From positions 1 through 64,000 of the forward strand of contig JANQLC010000022.1 of assembly GCA_028280815.1 (NCBI GenBank): a stretch of 64,000 bases of DNA, in the 5' to 3' direction. The position numbers and the translations under genes were made by a program. The notes below the pieces were generated by a model. It saw nothing but the letters and a program-made list of their open reading frames with translations, did no database searches and was not told the DNA's origin. This document shows, piece after piece, positions 38,128-46,903 of the stretch (the stretch's first letter is position 1; each line of letters opens with the position of its first letter). Origin of the DNA: Flavobacteriales bacterium. GTDB lineage: Bacteria; Bacteroidota; Bacteroidia; Flavobacteriales; JANQLC01.

Positions 38128-40548
38128 GTGAAAATATCCTACAATTGGCTCAAAAGCTTTATCGACATCGACCACGGCTCAGCGGAGACCACCGACACAT
38201 TGACGGATCTGGGTCTTGAAGTAGTCGCTGTGACGCCCTTTGAATCCATACCGGGCGGCTTGGAAGGGCTCGTGGTGGGCCAGGTCAAATCGGTTGAGCC
38301 ACATCCGAACGCCGATCGGCTCAAGTGCACCCGAGTGGATGTGGGGGGGGGTACCGAATTGCAAATCATATGTGGTGCGCCCAATGTGGCAGCGGGGCAA
38401 AGCGTCGCCGTAGCTCCCCCAGGCAGCCGCTTATGCGATAGGGCGGGAAAACGCTTTGCGATCGAGACGCGCGAACTGCGCGGCCTGCGCTCCGAAGGCA
38501 TGATCTGTGCAGGAGCTGAAATCGGGCTCAGTGCCGACTCAGACGGCATTTTGGTCTTGGCTGAAGCGTATCCGGCCGGTACGCCCCTCTCCGATGTATT
38601 CGAGCTGGAAATGGATACCCGCATCGAAATCGAGTTGACCCCCAACCGCGCCGATGCCATGTCCCACTGGGGTGTCGCGCGCGACCTAAACGCCCGTCTC
38701 CTACTCCAGGGCGAAAAGACTAAGCTGCGCCGGCCCAGTGTGAGCGCTTACCGACGAGATCGGGACGAGCGCCCCATAGGAATAAGGGTAACCGCTGCGG
38801 CCCAAGCGCCGCGCTACGCGGGTGTCGTACTGTCCGGCTTGCAGATAAAGCCCGCGCCCAAATGGCTGGAAAACCGGTTAAAAGCCATTGGCTTAAAGCC
38901 GGTCAACAATGTGGTGGACGTGACCAATTACGTCTTACACGGGCTGGGGCAGCCCCTACACGCTTACGATTACCATGCGATCAGAGGCGGTAAAATACGT
39001 GTGACAACCGCAGTCGAAGATGCCGAACTGCTGACCTTAGACGGAATCACCCGAAAGCTATACCCCGAAGACTTGGTGATTTGCGATGCTGAAAAACCGA
39101 TGGGCATCGCAGGTGTAATGGGTGGCTGGCACAGCCGCGTGACAGCTGAAACGACTAAAATCTTTATGGAGAGCGCCTACTTCAACCCGGTTTCCATACG
39201 AAAGACGGCCCGGCGGCACGGTTTGCACACCGATTCTTCGTTCCGATTCGAGCGCGGTATCGACCCGAACAACACCCTTTACGCCTTGCAATACGCTGCG
39301 CTCTTGCTAAAGGAAATGGCCGGTGCCCAAATTGGGCCCCTTTGCGACCACTACCCCGAGGCAATCCCCAACCACAGGGTCGTCGTAAACCCAAGCCGGA
39401 TCAACCGACTGCTCGGCGAAGCAATCCCGAGCAAAGCCGTCAAACAGATCCTGCGCGCACTGGAAATTGAAGTGACGACCGAATCGGAAGACCGGTTGGA
39501 ATTGGAGATTCCGGCTTACCGCATAGATGTGACGCGAGAGGCAGATATAGCGGAAGAGGTCTTACGGATACATGGATACAACCACATCTCGACCCCCAGC
39601 ACATACCACATTGCGCCATCTCATGAGCGAGATAGCACCAGCGCGCTTCAGGAGCGCATGGCCGAACAGCTCGCCGCCCTCGGATTTCAGGAAATGATGG
39701 GCGTGTCGCTCAACCGTTCGGATTACAGCACCTATTCCACAACGCTTTCCCAGTCGGGAGCGATCGCCATCTCAAATCCGCTGAGCCGAGACTTGGACAG
39801 CCTGCGCCAAACCTTGATCTTCGGTGCGCTCGAAGCGGTCTCCCAAAACCTAAAACACCAAAACCACCACTTGAAGCTATTTGAATTGGGAAGGGTTTAC
39901 AACCGATTCGAAGGGGCATGGGTTGAAGAACGGAGAATCGGTTTAACCCTTTGCGGCCAAAGAATGCCGGAATCCTGGTATGTAAAAACCGGCCCTGCGG
40001 ATTTCTTTTATTTAAAAGGTTACCTCAAAGCCTTACTCGAGAAGTCGGGGATTACAGCTTTGACATACCGGGCTCTGGAATCCGACATTTTTTCTGAAGG
40101 CTTGCAGCTGTACGCAGGGGAAGAGGCGATTGGAAACATGGGCCGCATCTGTCCGAGCTTGTGCAAAGAGTTTGATTTAGGAGTAGCGGTATGGGCCGCT
40201 GAATTGAGCTTGGAAGCAATCTCAGCCCAGCGCAGGAGCGTATTGCGTTTTCAAGCCCTGCCCAAATACCCGGCGGTTCGCAGGGATTTGGCACTGCTGC
40301 TGCCGGAAGAAGCGAAATTTTCAGCCGTGAAAGCAATCGCTTTTGAAACCGACCGAAAACGCTTGAAAACGGTAGAGCTCTTCGATGTGTATCGCGACAA
40401 AAACCTACCGGCGGGCACAAAATCCTATGCGGTGCGCTTCAGCTTTCAGGATGCGCAGGCCACGCTAACCGACGAGCGGGTCGATGCCATCATGGTCGAG
40501 CTGGTCAAGCGCTATGTGTCAAAGCTCCACGCCAGGCTGCGGTCATAA
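38128..40548 (+). CDS. pheT: phenylalanine--tRNA ligase beta subunit
   Basis: MKISYNWLKSFIDIDHGSAETTDTLTDLGLEVV; tRNA-binding domain; B3/B4, B5 and FDX-ACB regions. Confidence 0.96.
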   Translation: MKISYNWLKSFIDIDHGSAETTDTLTDLGLEVVAVTPFESIPGGLEGLVVGQVKSVEPHPNADRLKCTRVDVGGGTELQIICGAPNVAAGQSVAVAPPGSRLCDRAGKRFAIETRELRGLRSEGMICAGAEIGLSADSDGILVLAEAYPAGTPLSDVFELEMDTRIEIELTPNRADAMSHWGVARDLNARLLLQGEKTKLRRPSVSAYRRDRDERPIGIRVTAAAQAPRYAGVVLSGLQIKPAPKWLENRLKAIGLKPVNNVVDVTNYVLHGLGQPLHAYDYHAIRGGKIRVTTAVEDAELLTLDGITRKLYPEDLVICDAEKPMGIAGVMGGWHSRVTAETTKIFMESAYFNPVSIRKTARRHGLHTDSSFRFERGIDPNNTLYALQYAALLLKEMAGAQIGPLCDHYPEAIPNHRVVVNPSRINRLLGEAIPSKAVKQILRALEIEVTTESEDRLELEIPAYRIDVTREADIAEEVLRIHGYNHISTPSTYHIAPSHERDSTSALQERMAEQLAALGFQEMMGVSLNRSDYSTYSTTLSQSGAIAISNPLSRDLDSLRQTLIFGALEAVSQNLKHQNHHLKLFELGRVYNRFEGAWVEERRIGLTLCGQRMPESWYVKTGPADFFYLKGYLKALLEKSGITALTYRALESDIFSEGLQLYAGEEAIGNMGRICPSLCKEFDLGVAVWAAELSLEAISAQRRSVLRFQALPKYPAVRRDLALLLPEEAKFSAVKAIAFETDRKRLKTVELFDVYRDKNLPAGTKSYAVRFSFQDAQATLTDERVDAIMVELVKRYVSKLHARLRS

Positions 40549-40740
40549 TGACTTCAGCATTTTTAATCCACGTAAAAGTCAAAGTCAAAAAACAAACCAA
40601 ACAAATGACGAGCACCCAAAAAACATTCCTTTTCAACCCTTCAAATGACTTCAGCATTTTTAATCCACGTAAAAGTCAAAGTCAAAAAACAAATCAAACA
40701 AATGACGAGCATCTAAAAGTACCCCCCTTTTCAAACCTTT
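40548..40740 (+). repeat. 97-bp tandem direct repeat, 2 copies
   Basis: ATGACTTCAGCATTTTTAATCCACGTAAAAGTCAAAGTCAAAAAACAAA(C/T)CAAACAAATGACGAGCA at 40548 and 40645. Confidence 0.95.
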
Positions 40741-41128
40741 AGTTGAGAACAAAGAGCAAGGTCAATTCTACGAATTTACCGCAACGGACGGAATGACAAT
40801 ACTCAGAGACCCATGCACAGCCGACAACCTCGCTAAGAATCGAATGACGAGCACCCAAAAAACGCTCCTTTTCAACCCTTCAATTGAGAACAAAGAGCAA
40901 GGTCAATTCTGCGAGTTTATCGCAACGGACGGAATGACAATACTCAGAGACCCATGCACAGCCGACAACCTTGCTAAGAATCGAATGACGAGCACCCAAA
41001 AAACGCTCCTTTTCAACCCTTCAATTGAGAACAAAGAGGCAAGGTCAATTCTGCGAGTTTATTGCAACGGACGGAATGACAATACTCAGAGATCCATGCA
41101 CAGCCGACAGCCTTGTTAAAAACCAGCG
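40741..41128 (+). repeat. 141-bp tandem direct repeat, ~2.7 copies, sharing a ~40-bp core with the 97-bp unit
   Basis: (A/G)(A/G)TTGAGAACAAAGAGCAAGGTCAATTCTGCGAGTTTATCGCAACGGACGGAATGACAATACTCAGAGACCCATGCACAGCCGACAACCT.GCTAAGAATCGAATGACGAGCACCCAAAAAACGCTCCTTTTCAACCCTTC at 40741, 40882, 41023. Confidence 0.95.
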
Positions 41129-41483
41129 GAGCCGACTACAGGGCAAAATCAAAGGACGAGGCCCTTTTCAGATACGTCCGATTGGATAGTCCCTGGGATT
41201 GCTCCCCTGTAAGGGTTACACAGCACGGAAACAGAAAACGACATCTCCTCTCAGGCTGTCCCACAGGGATAGACGCAAAAGAAGAAACCGCACTTCCAAT
41301 CTCTTTCCGTATCGAGAGCTGTAGCGCTTTATTTGATACCAGACCGAAGAGGTGTGAATAGGGAAGACAAATCCAGCTAAACCACTTGTGGCAAGTGTGT
41401 AGGGATCAAAACCCTGAGAGGCGCAATGCGGGATAGAAGGATCAAGCGGTTCACAAGCCTTTTTACCAAAACGAGTCGCTGTA

Positions 41484-42989
41484 TCAAAAAGGCAAGGCGT
41501 CTAGGTCATCACCCCCTGGGGGGACTTCATAATTAGAGGGCAGTTCCATTTGGTTGAGCTTGGAGTCGAGCAAGACCGCCTCCCCATCTGACTCCAAATC
41601 CTCAAAGAGCGCCATTTCAGGGATGAACTTTAAGCGCACATTGGCCGTTTTACCGTTGCGGTGTTTGGCGATGATCAACTCAGCTTGATTTTGAGCCGGC
41701 GAGCCCACATCGTCATCCCATTCCAAAATATGGTAGTACTCGGGCCGATAGATAAAGCCCACGATATCGGCATCCTGTTCAATGGCCCCCGACTCTCGCA
41801 AATCGGATAATTGGGGGCGTTTGGTTCCGCCTCGGGTCTCCACTGCACGGGAGAGCTGCGACAAGGCGATGACCGGCACGTTCAGCTCTTTGGCAATGGA
41901 TTTCAAGTTCCGAGATATGCTGGCGATCTCCTGCTCCCGATTGCCCCCTTTGGTCGTAGTTCTCGTAGTCATCAGCTGTAGGTAATCGACGATGATCAGC
42001 TGTACGTCCTGCTGCGAAACCAAACGCCGACACTTGGCACGCAGGTCAAAAATCGAGAGTGCAGGGGTGTCGTCTATAAAGATGGGCGCGTTTTGCAAAT
42101 GCTTGATCTCGCCGTGCAACCGCTTCCATTCGGAATCGGTTAGATCACCCCTTCGCAACTTTTCAGCAGATAAGCCGGTTTCACTGGAAATCAGTCGCGT
42201 AATCAGTTGAACCGAAGACATTTCGAGGGAGAAAATCGCAACGGGAACACCATATCGAATGGCGATGTTCTTCGCCATGGTGAGCATAAAAGCGGTTTTA
42301 CCCATGCCCGGACGCGCTGCTAGAATGACCAAATCGGAAGGCTGCCAGCCACTGGTGACCCGATCCACAGCGGCAAAGCCCGAGGAAATTCCGCTGAGCC
42401 CTTCCCGCTTGCTCATCTTCTCAATTTTTTCGATGGCTTGACGGATCAGTGAGTCAGCGGACTCAAAGTGCCGCTTCAGGTTTCCGCTGGTGATCTCAAA
42501 CAGCTTGTTCTCAGCCTCGTCTAAGAGCTGGAAAATATCGGTCTCATCCCGGTACGCATTTTCTATGATTTCACTGGAAACCGCTATCAGCTTGCGGAGA
42601 ATATATTTTTGAAGGACGATCCGGCTGTGGTATTCGATGTGTGCGCTAGAAGAGACGCGATTGGTGAGCTGCACCAAGTAATACGATCCGCCGATGGCGT
42701 CCAAGAGATTCTTCTTCTTCAATTCATTGGTCACCGTGAGCAAGTCGACAGGCTCGTTGGCTTGAAACAAACCCAAAATAGCCGCAAATATATCCCGGTG
42801 TGAATCCCTGTAAAAAACCTCAGGTGTGAGGATGTCGATAACCTCATCCAAGGCGCGCTTGTCGATCAATAAGGCGCCGAGCACCACCTCTTCCAAATCG
42901 ACTGCCTGTGGCGGTAACTTGGCTTGTTGCAAATCGACCAGCCGGCCGGTATCCCCGGTGAACCCAGGAGCACTACTCTTCGCTTCCAC
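41484..42989 (-). CDS. dnaB: replicative DNA helicase DnaB
   Basis: LPPQAVDLEEVVLGALLIDKRALDEVIDIL; LVILAARPGMGKTAF; LIIVDYLQLM. Start proposed at GTG 42989, just after a TATATTTG element. Confidence 0.93.
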   Translation of the reverse strand: MEAKSSAPGFTGDTGRLVDLQQAKLPPQAVDLEEVVLGALLIDKRALDEVIDILTPEVFYRDSHRDIFAAILGLFQANEPVDLLTVTNELKKKNLLDAIGGSYYLVQLTNRVSSSAHIEYHSRIVLQKYILRKLIAVSSEIIENAYRDETDIFQLLDEAENKLFEITSGNLKRHFESADSLIRQAIEKIEKMSKREGLSGISSGFAAVDRVTSGWQPSDLVILAARPGMGKTAFMLTMAKNIAIRYGVPVAIFSLEMSSVQLITRLISSETGLSAEKLRRGDLTDSEWKRLHGEIKHLQNAPIFIDDTPALSIFDLRAKCRRLVSQQDVQLIIVDYLQLMTTRTTTKGGNREQEIASISRNLKSIAKELNVPVIALSQLSRAVETRGGTKRPQLSDLRESGAIEQDADIVGFIYRPEYYHILEWDDDVGSPAQNQAELIIAKHRNGKTANVRLKFIPEMALFEDLESDGEAVLLDSKLNQMELPSNYEVPPGGDDLDALPF

Positions 42990-42994
42990 GGGAG

Positions 42995-43002
42995 CAAATA
43001 TA
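42995..43002 (-). promoter_or_regulatory. -7-like TATATTTG upstream of the proposed dnaB GTG start
   Basis: CAAATATA on + strand, inside the longest-ORF N-terminus. Confidence 0.5.
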
Positions 43003-43102
43003 AGGATTGACCCAATTTTTTTCAACCGGGATGCGGGCAGCCGGCCGATTGATTTCCAGCGTGGAGAACAAGTCGAAAGAGTCCGAGTTTTTCGGCCTTG
43101 CC

Positions 43103-44059
43103 CTAGTGCTCTCTGTATGCAGCCATTTTGTAAAACTTGGCCCGCCTGAGCGCGATCCGCCGCTCGGGCTTCAGCTTTGACAATTCACCTACCGCCTGCA
43201 ACAGGGTGGTTTTCACAGCTCGGAAAACCGCCTCTTTATCTCGATGTGCGCCGCCTTGCGGCTCTTGGACAATTCCATCGATCAAATGGTGGTTTAGCAT
43301 GTCTTTGGGGGTGAGTTTAAGGGCCTCAGCAGCCGCCTCTTTAAAATCCCAGCTGTGCCACAAAATAGCGCTACAAGATTCAGGTGAAATAACGGAATAC
43401 CAGGTGTTTTCAAGCATATATACCGCATCCGCAACGCCGATACCCAAGGCCCCACCCGAAGCGCCTTCACCGATTACGACAGCCACTACAGGAACCTGTA
43501 AAGAACTCATCTCCATTATGTTTCGCGCTATTGCCTCCCCCTGACCGCGCTCTTCTGCTTCGAGTCCTGGATAAGCCCCTGGCGTATCGATCAGCGTTGC
43601 GATGGGAATGCCGAATTTTTCCGCGAGGTGAAAGAGCCGCAAGGCCTTGCGATACCCCTCGGGGTTGGGCATTCCAAAATTTCTGTATTGGCGCATTTTC
43701 GTATTCGATCCCTTCTGTTGTCCGACAAATAGAATCGACTGCTTCCCCACCCTGCCAATCCCACCCACTATGGCCTTGTCGTCTCCGGAGACTCGGTCTC
43801 CGTGCAATTCGATGAAATGGCCTTCGGTCAGGCTTTGAATGTAGTCCAGGGTATGGGGCCGGGCAACGTGGCGGGATAATTGTACGCGTTGCCAGGGGGA
43901 TAGGCTGCCGTATATCTTATCCTTTGTCTTTTGCAATTTGGCTTCGATCTGCTCACAGGTGTGTTTTACATCCACATCGCTCTGCTTGCCGATGCGTCTG
44001 CACTTGACCAACTGCTCCTCCAAGTCTTGGATGGGTTGCTCGAAATCTAAATAATCCAT
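43103..44059 (-). CDS. accA: acetyl-CoA carboxylase carboxyltransferase subunit alpha
   Basis: [67 protein letters not shown]. Confidence 0.96.
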   Translation of the reverse strand: MDYLDFEQPIQDLEEQLVKCRRIGKQSDVDVKHTCEQIEAKLQKTKDKIYGSLSPWQRVQLSRHVARPHTLDYIQSLTEGHFIELHGDRVSGDDKAIVGGIGRVGKQSILFVGQQKGSNTKMRQYRNFGMPNPEGYRKALRLFHLAEKFGIPIATLIDTPGAYPGLEAEERGQGEAIARNIMEMSSLQVPVVAVVIGEGASGGALGIGVADAVYMLENTWYSVISPESCSAILWHSWDFKEAAAEALKLTPKDMLNHHLIDGIVQEPQGGAHRDKEAVFRAVKTTLLQAVGELSKLKPERRIALRRAKFYKMAAYREH

Positions 44060-44075
44060 AGCGCTTAGGTTTCTG

Positions 44076-44083
44076 CAAATTTA
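44076..44083 (-). promoter_or_regulatory. -7-like TAAATTTG upstream of accA
   Basis: CAAATTTA on + strand, 17 nt from the start. Confidence 0.5.
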
Positions 44084-44198
44084 TGCATTGGTGCCTGTCT
44101 TTTGATGAAACGCGGTCTTGAGCCCTGGCTTTTTGCAGCGATTGGACAGCGGAGAAGTACCGTGGCGAGTCCAATTTTGTTGCGATCCGAGTAGGCGA

Positions 44199-45290
44199 TC
44201 ACCGCTTGGCATCTAAGTATAGGTATATCGCAATGAGACCAAAGCTAAAATTGGGTATCCAAGAAGATACAAATGGACTGACGGCACCGCCCACCACAAA
44301 TGCATCCGAGACCTGCATGAGGTAGATATATACAAAGGCCAAAGACAAGCCTACTGCTATGTTAACGCCTATACCCCCTCTTCTTTTTCGAGCGCATAGC
44401 GCAACGGCGATAAGGGTCAATACATAAGAAGACATGGGCATAGCCGTTCGGCGATTCATCTCGAGTTGGTGCATATAAAGGCGGTCGGAGCTCCGGGCTC
44501 GCTCCCTGGCGATAAACCGCTTGAGCTGCGGATAGGTCAAGGTCTCGGCTTCATAGGATTTGATCAATATGTCGGAGGGCAAAAAGTGAAAGATCGTATC
44601 CATGACCCGCCCTGATCGCAACAGATCGCTATCGGGCTTCACGATTCGAAGCCTGTAATTTCTCAATCTGTAGGGCTTGCGTGTATCTGTCTTTCTATAT
44701 GCAATAGAACTACTGGAAATCTTTACCTCAATCTTGTCACCGTCCAACCGCTCATAGATAAAATCGTATCCAATATTTCGTTTACGGTTGTATCTGCCAA
44801 AAAAGACATACTCATTCTCGCTGATTTTTCTAGCGATGTCATGGGTTTCAATCAGCTTATTTTTAAGGCTTTGAGAGTTGAGATAGGCGTACTCAAAGCG
44901 ATTGCGAAACCGATTGGATAGGGGCAACACAAAGTGGTTTAAACAAAGTGCTACGAGGGCCAGGATGGAGGCGCTTATCAGGTAGGGCAGCAAAAAGCGA
45001 TCAAATCGAATGCCACTTGATAGTATGGCTATAACCTCGTTGTTATCCGTCATCTTAGAAGTGAAAAAAATCACCGAGATAAATACGACCATCGGCATGA
45101 ATAAACTCCCGTAGAAAAGTGAAAAATGTATATAATAAGTCGCTATCTCCCCAAATCCCAAGTCGTTTTCCAGAAATTTACCGAGCTTTTCCGACAGGTT
45201 GATGACGATTGTGATCAGCAGCAGCATCAAGAGCACGAATAAGAATGTGCTCAGAAATTTCCGGATGATATATCTATCGATAATTTTCAC
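44199..45290 (-). CDS. LptF/LptG-family (YjgP/YjgQ) permease
   Basis: KIIDRYIIRKFLSTFLFVLLMLLLITIVINLSEKLGKFLEND; C-terminal TM bundle; GTG start proposed at 45290. Confidence 0.9.
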   Translation of the reverse strand: MKIIDRYIIRKFLSTFLFVLLMLLLITIVINLSEKLGKFLENDLGFGEIATYYIHFSLFYGSLFMPMVVFISVIFFTSKMTDNNEVIAILSSGIRFDRFLLPYLISASILALVALCLNHFVLPLSNRFRNRFEYAYLNSQSLKNKLIETHDIARKISENEYVFFGRYNRKRNIGYDFIYERLDGDKIEVKISSSSIAYRKTDTRKPYRLRNYRLRIVKPDSDLLRSGRVMDTIFHFLPSDILIKSYEAETLTYPQLKRFIARERARSSDRLYMHQLEMNRRTAMPMSSYVLTLIAVALCARKRRGGIGVNIAVGLSLAFVYIYLMQVSDAFVVGGAVSPFVSSWIPNFSFGLIAIYLYLDAKR

Positions 45291-45419
45291 AAGCGTCGCC
45301 GGCTTTTTTTTATCCCCCCACAAATGGCTGCGCCACCCCCTATCGATCAAAACTGTAAAGATACGGCTTGTAAAAAAATCTATCGTAGCTTTAGACCTGG
45401 AACCAAATCGCAACTACTC

Positions 45420-45773
45420 ATGACGTTTTACTTGATTCTCATCGGGGTAACAGCGGGCATCGTAGGCGGTATGGCCGGCTTGGGGGGCGGCTTAATCATC
45501 GTGCCCATGCTCCTTTGGGCTGGCTTTTCACAATACGAGGCACAGGGTACCAGCACCGCAACCCTGTTGTTTCCCATCGGCATTATGGCAGCTTATAATT
45601 ATTACAAGGCGGGACAGGTCAACTGGCATTACGCCTTGATCATAGCCCTCACCTTCGTGGTGGGCAGCTTCTTGGGCTCTAAAATGGCTTTGCATACCGA
45701 CCCGAAGGTACTGCAGAAGCTATTTGGCGCTATCCTGCTTTTGGTCGCTGTGAAACTGCTCTCTGGCAGCTGA
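45420..45773 (+). CDS. half-size TauE/SafE-family membrane protein
   Basis: MTFYLILIGVTAGIVGGMAGLGGGLIIVPMLLWAGFSQYEAQGTSTATLLFPIG...GSFLGSKMA; a single repeat of the usual two-repeat fold. Confidence 0.85.
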   Translation: MTFYLILIGVTAGIVGGMAGLGGGLIIVPMLLWAGFSQYEAQGTSTATLLFPIGIMAAYNYYKAGQVNWHYALIIALTFVVGSFLGSKMALHTDPKVLQKLFGAILLLVAVKLLSGS

Positions 45774-45983
45774 GCGTGGTCCACCCCGAAAAATTGTAAT
45801 CGCGACTGACGGGGCTGCGGTGTACTCTAATCGAATGAATAAAAGCCCATCGACTCAAATGGAAAGCTGGGGAAAGTCAGCTGAGGGCTAATAGCAACAG
45901 GTCATACAGGCAAATTACCTAAGTGACCGGATAAAAAAGGCTGATACCTCACACCTGAGGGACGCATCCACGAAAGAGGAGAT

Positions 45984-46829
45984 ATGAAAAAAGAGGAAAA
46001 ACCTTTAGGTAAAAAGCTAAATCACATAAAATATTGGATTTGGTTTGTTGTCTCTTGTGCCTTTTTATCGGGATTTAGTATCCGAGCTGAATCTCAAACC
46101 CATGAGTTAAAACCTTCGGCAGTTAAAAATCCAACAACCCGGAGTCAAAGTGCAGCAGCTAAAAAAAGAGGAGCTAAAAGCAGACCTAAGCTAATCGGTA
46201 GAATTGCAGCTGAAGGCACAAGTAAGTCACCTGATAAAGACATACCAGCTGAAGACACAAGTAGGTCATCTGGCAAAAGTGCATCAGCACAACACAATTC
46301 ACTTGGACTTGTCGTTGTAAAACCTACTGAAGTAAAAAAGTGGGGAGACTACAGTCAAACAATAAAATGGAAATTGGGAAAAAAGACCAAAAAGCGAGGC
46401 TATATATTACAGGTTATCGAGTTTGATTATGAAATACGCTGGGTTGAAAACGATTCGCTTTTGACAGAAAAAGAGGTATTTGAAAAGGAAAAGGAATGGC
46501 ACACTTATACCGAACTGTGGAAAATTTCTGCCAATAAGGATCAACCAGCTCCTACTCTTAATACAGACTTGTTCCAATTCATAAGTATTGAAGAAACTTA
46601 TGGATTTATGAAGGAGACAGGGAAGGCTTACTTCTTTGAAACCGACTCAACAGAAACCGATATGGGATTTGGTAAACATCAATATTCTCCAGCAAGTAGA
46701 TACATATTTTCAAAAATAGGTGTTTACAACCCTGCAACCACAGACAAAACCAATACCATAAAACGTGTGATATATGTAAAATGGGATAAAGCGGGTAAAA
46801 CGACAATCATTGAAGATTCCCTAGGCTAA
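45984..46829 (+). CDS. secreted hypothetical protein (orphan)
   Basis: 281 aa, signal-like TM (YWIWFVVSCAFLSGFSIRAES), low-complexity linker with two 13-aa repeats (AAEGTSKSPDKDI/PAEDTSRSSGKSA), RBS-like GAAAGAGGAG before ATG. Confidence 0.6.
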   Translation: MKKEEKPLGKKLNHIKYWIWFVVSCAFLSGFSIRAESQTHELKPSAVKNPTTRSQSAAAKKRGAKSRPKLIGRIAAEGTSKSPDKDIPAEDTSRSSGKSASAQHNSLGLVVVKPTEVKKWGDYSQTIKWKLGKKTKKRGYILQVIEFDYEIRWVENDSLLTEKEVFEKEKEWHTYTELWKISANKDQPAPTLNTDLFQFISIEETYGFMKETGKAYFFETDSTETDMGFGKHQYSPASRYIFSKIGVYNPATTDKTNTIKRVIYVKWDKAGKTTIIEDSLG

Positions 46830-46903
46830 GCCCACCGGTAAATTGTAGTCGTATTATAACGGCTGCGATTTGACAATTCCATTTCTACGTGTTGTACGCC
46901 CTT

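Noticed and set aside
40793-41119. 108-aa ORF (MTILRDPCTADNLAKNRMTSTQK...) through the tandem repeats
   Set aside because: ORF exists only because the 141-bp unit is a multiple of 3; the adjacent 97-bp units do not preserve frame and there is no RBS or domain. Treated as noncoding repeat.
40548-41128. CRISPR array
   Set aside because: Units are directly contiguous tandem repeats of 97 and 141 bp with no unique spacers and no cas genes.
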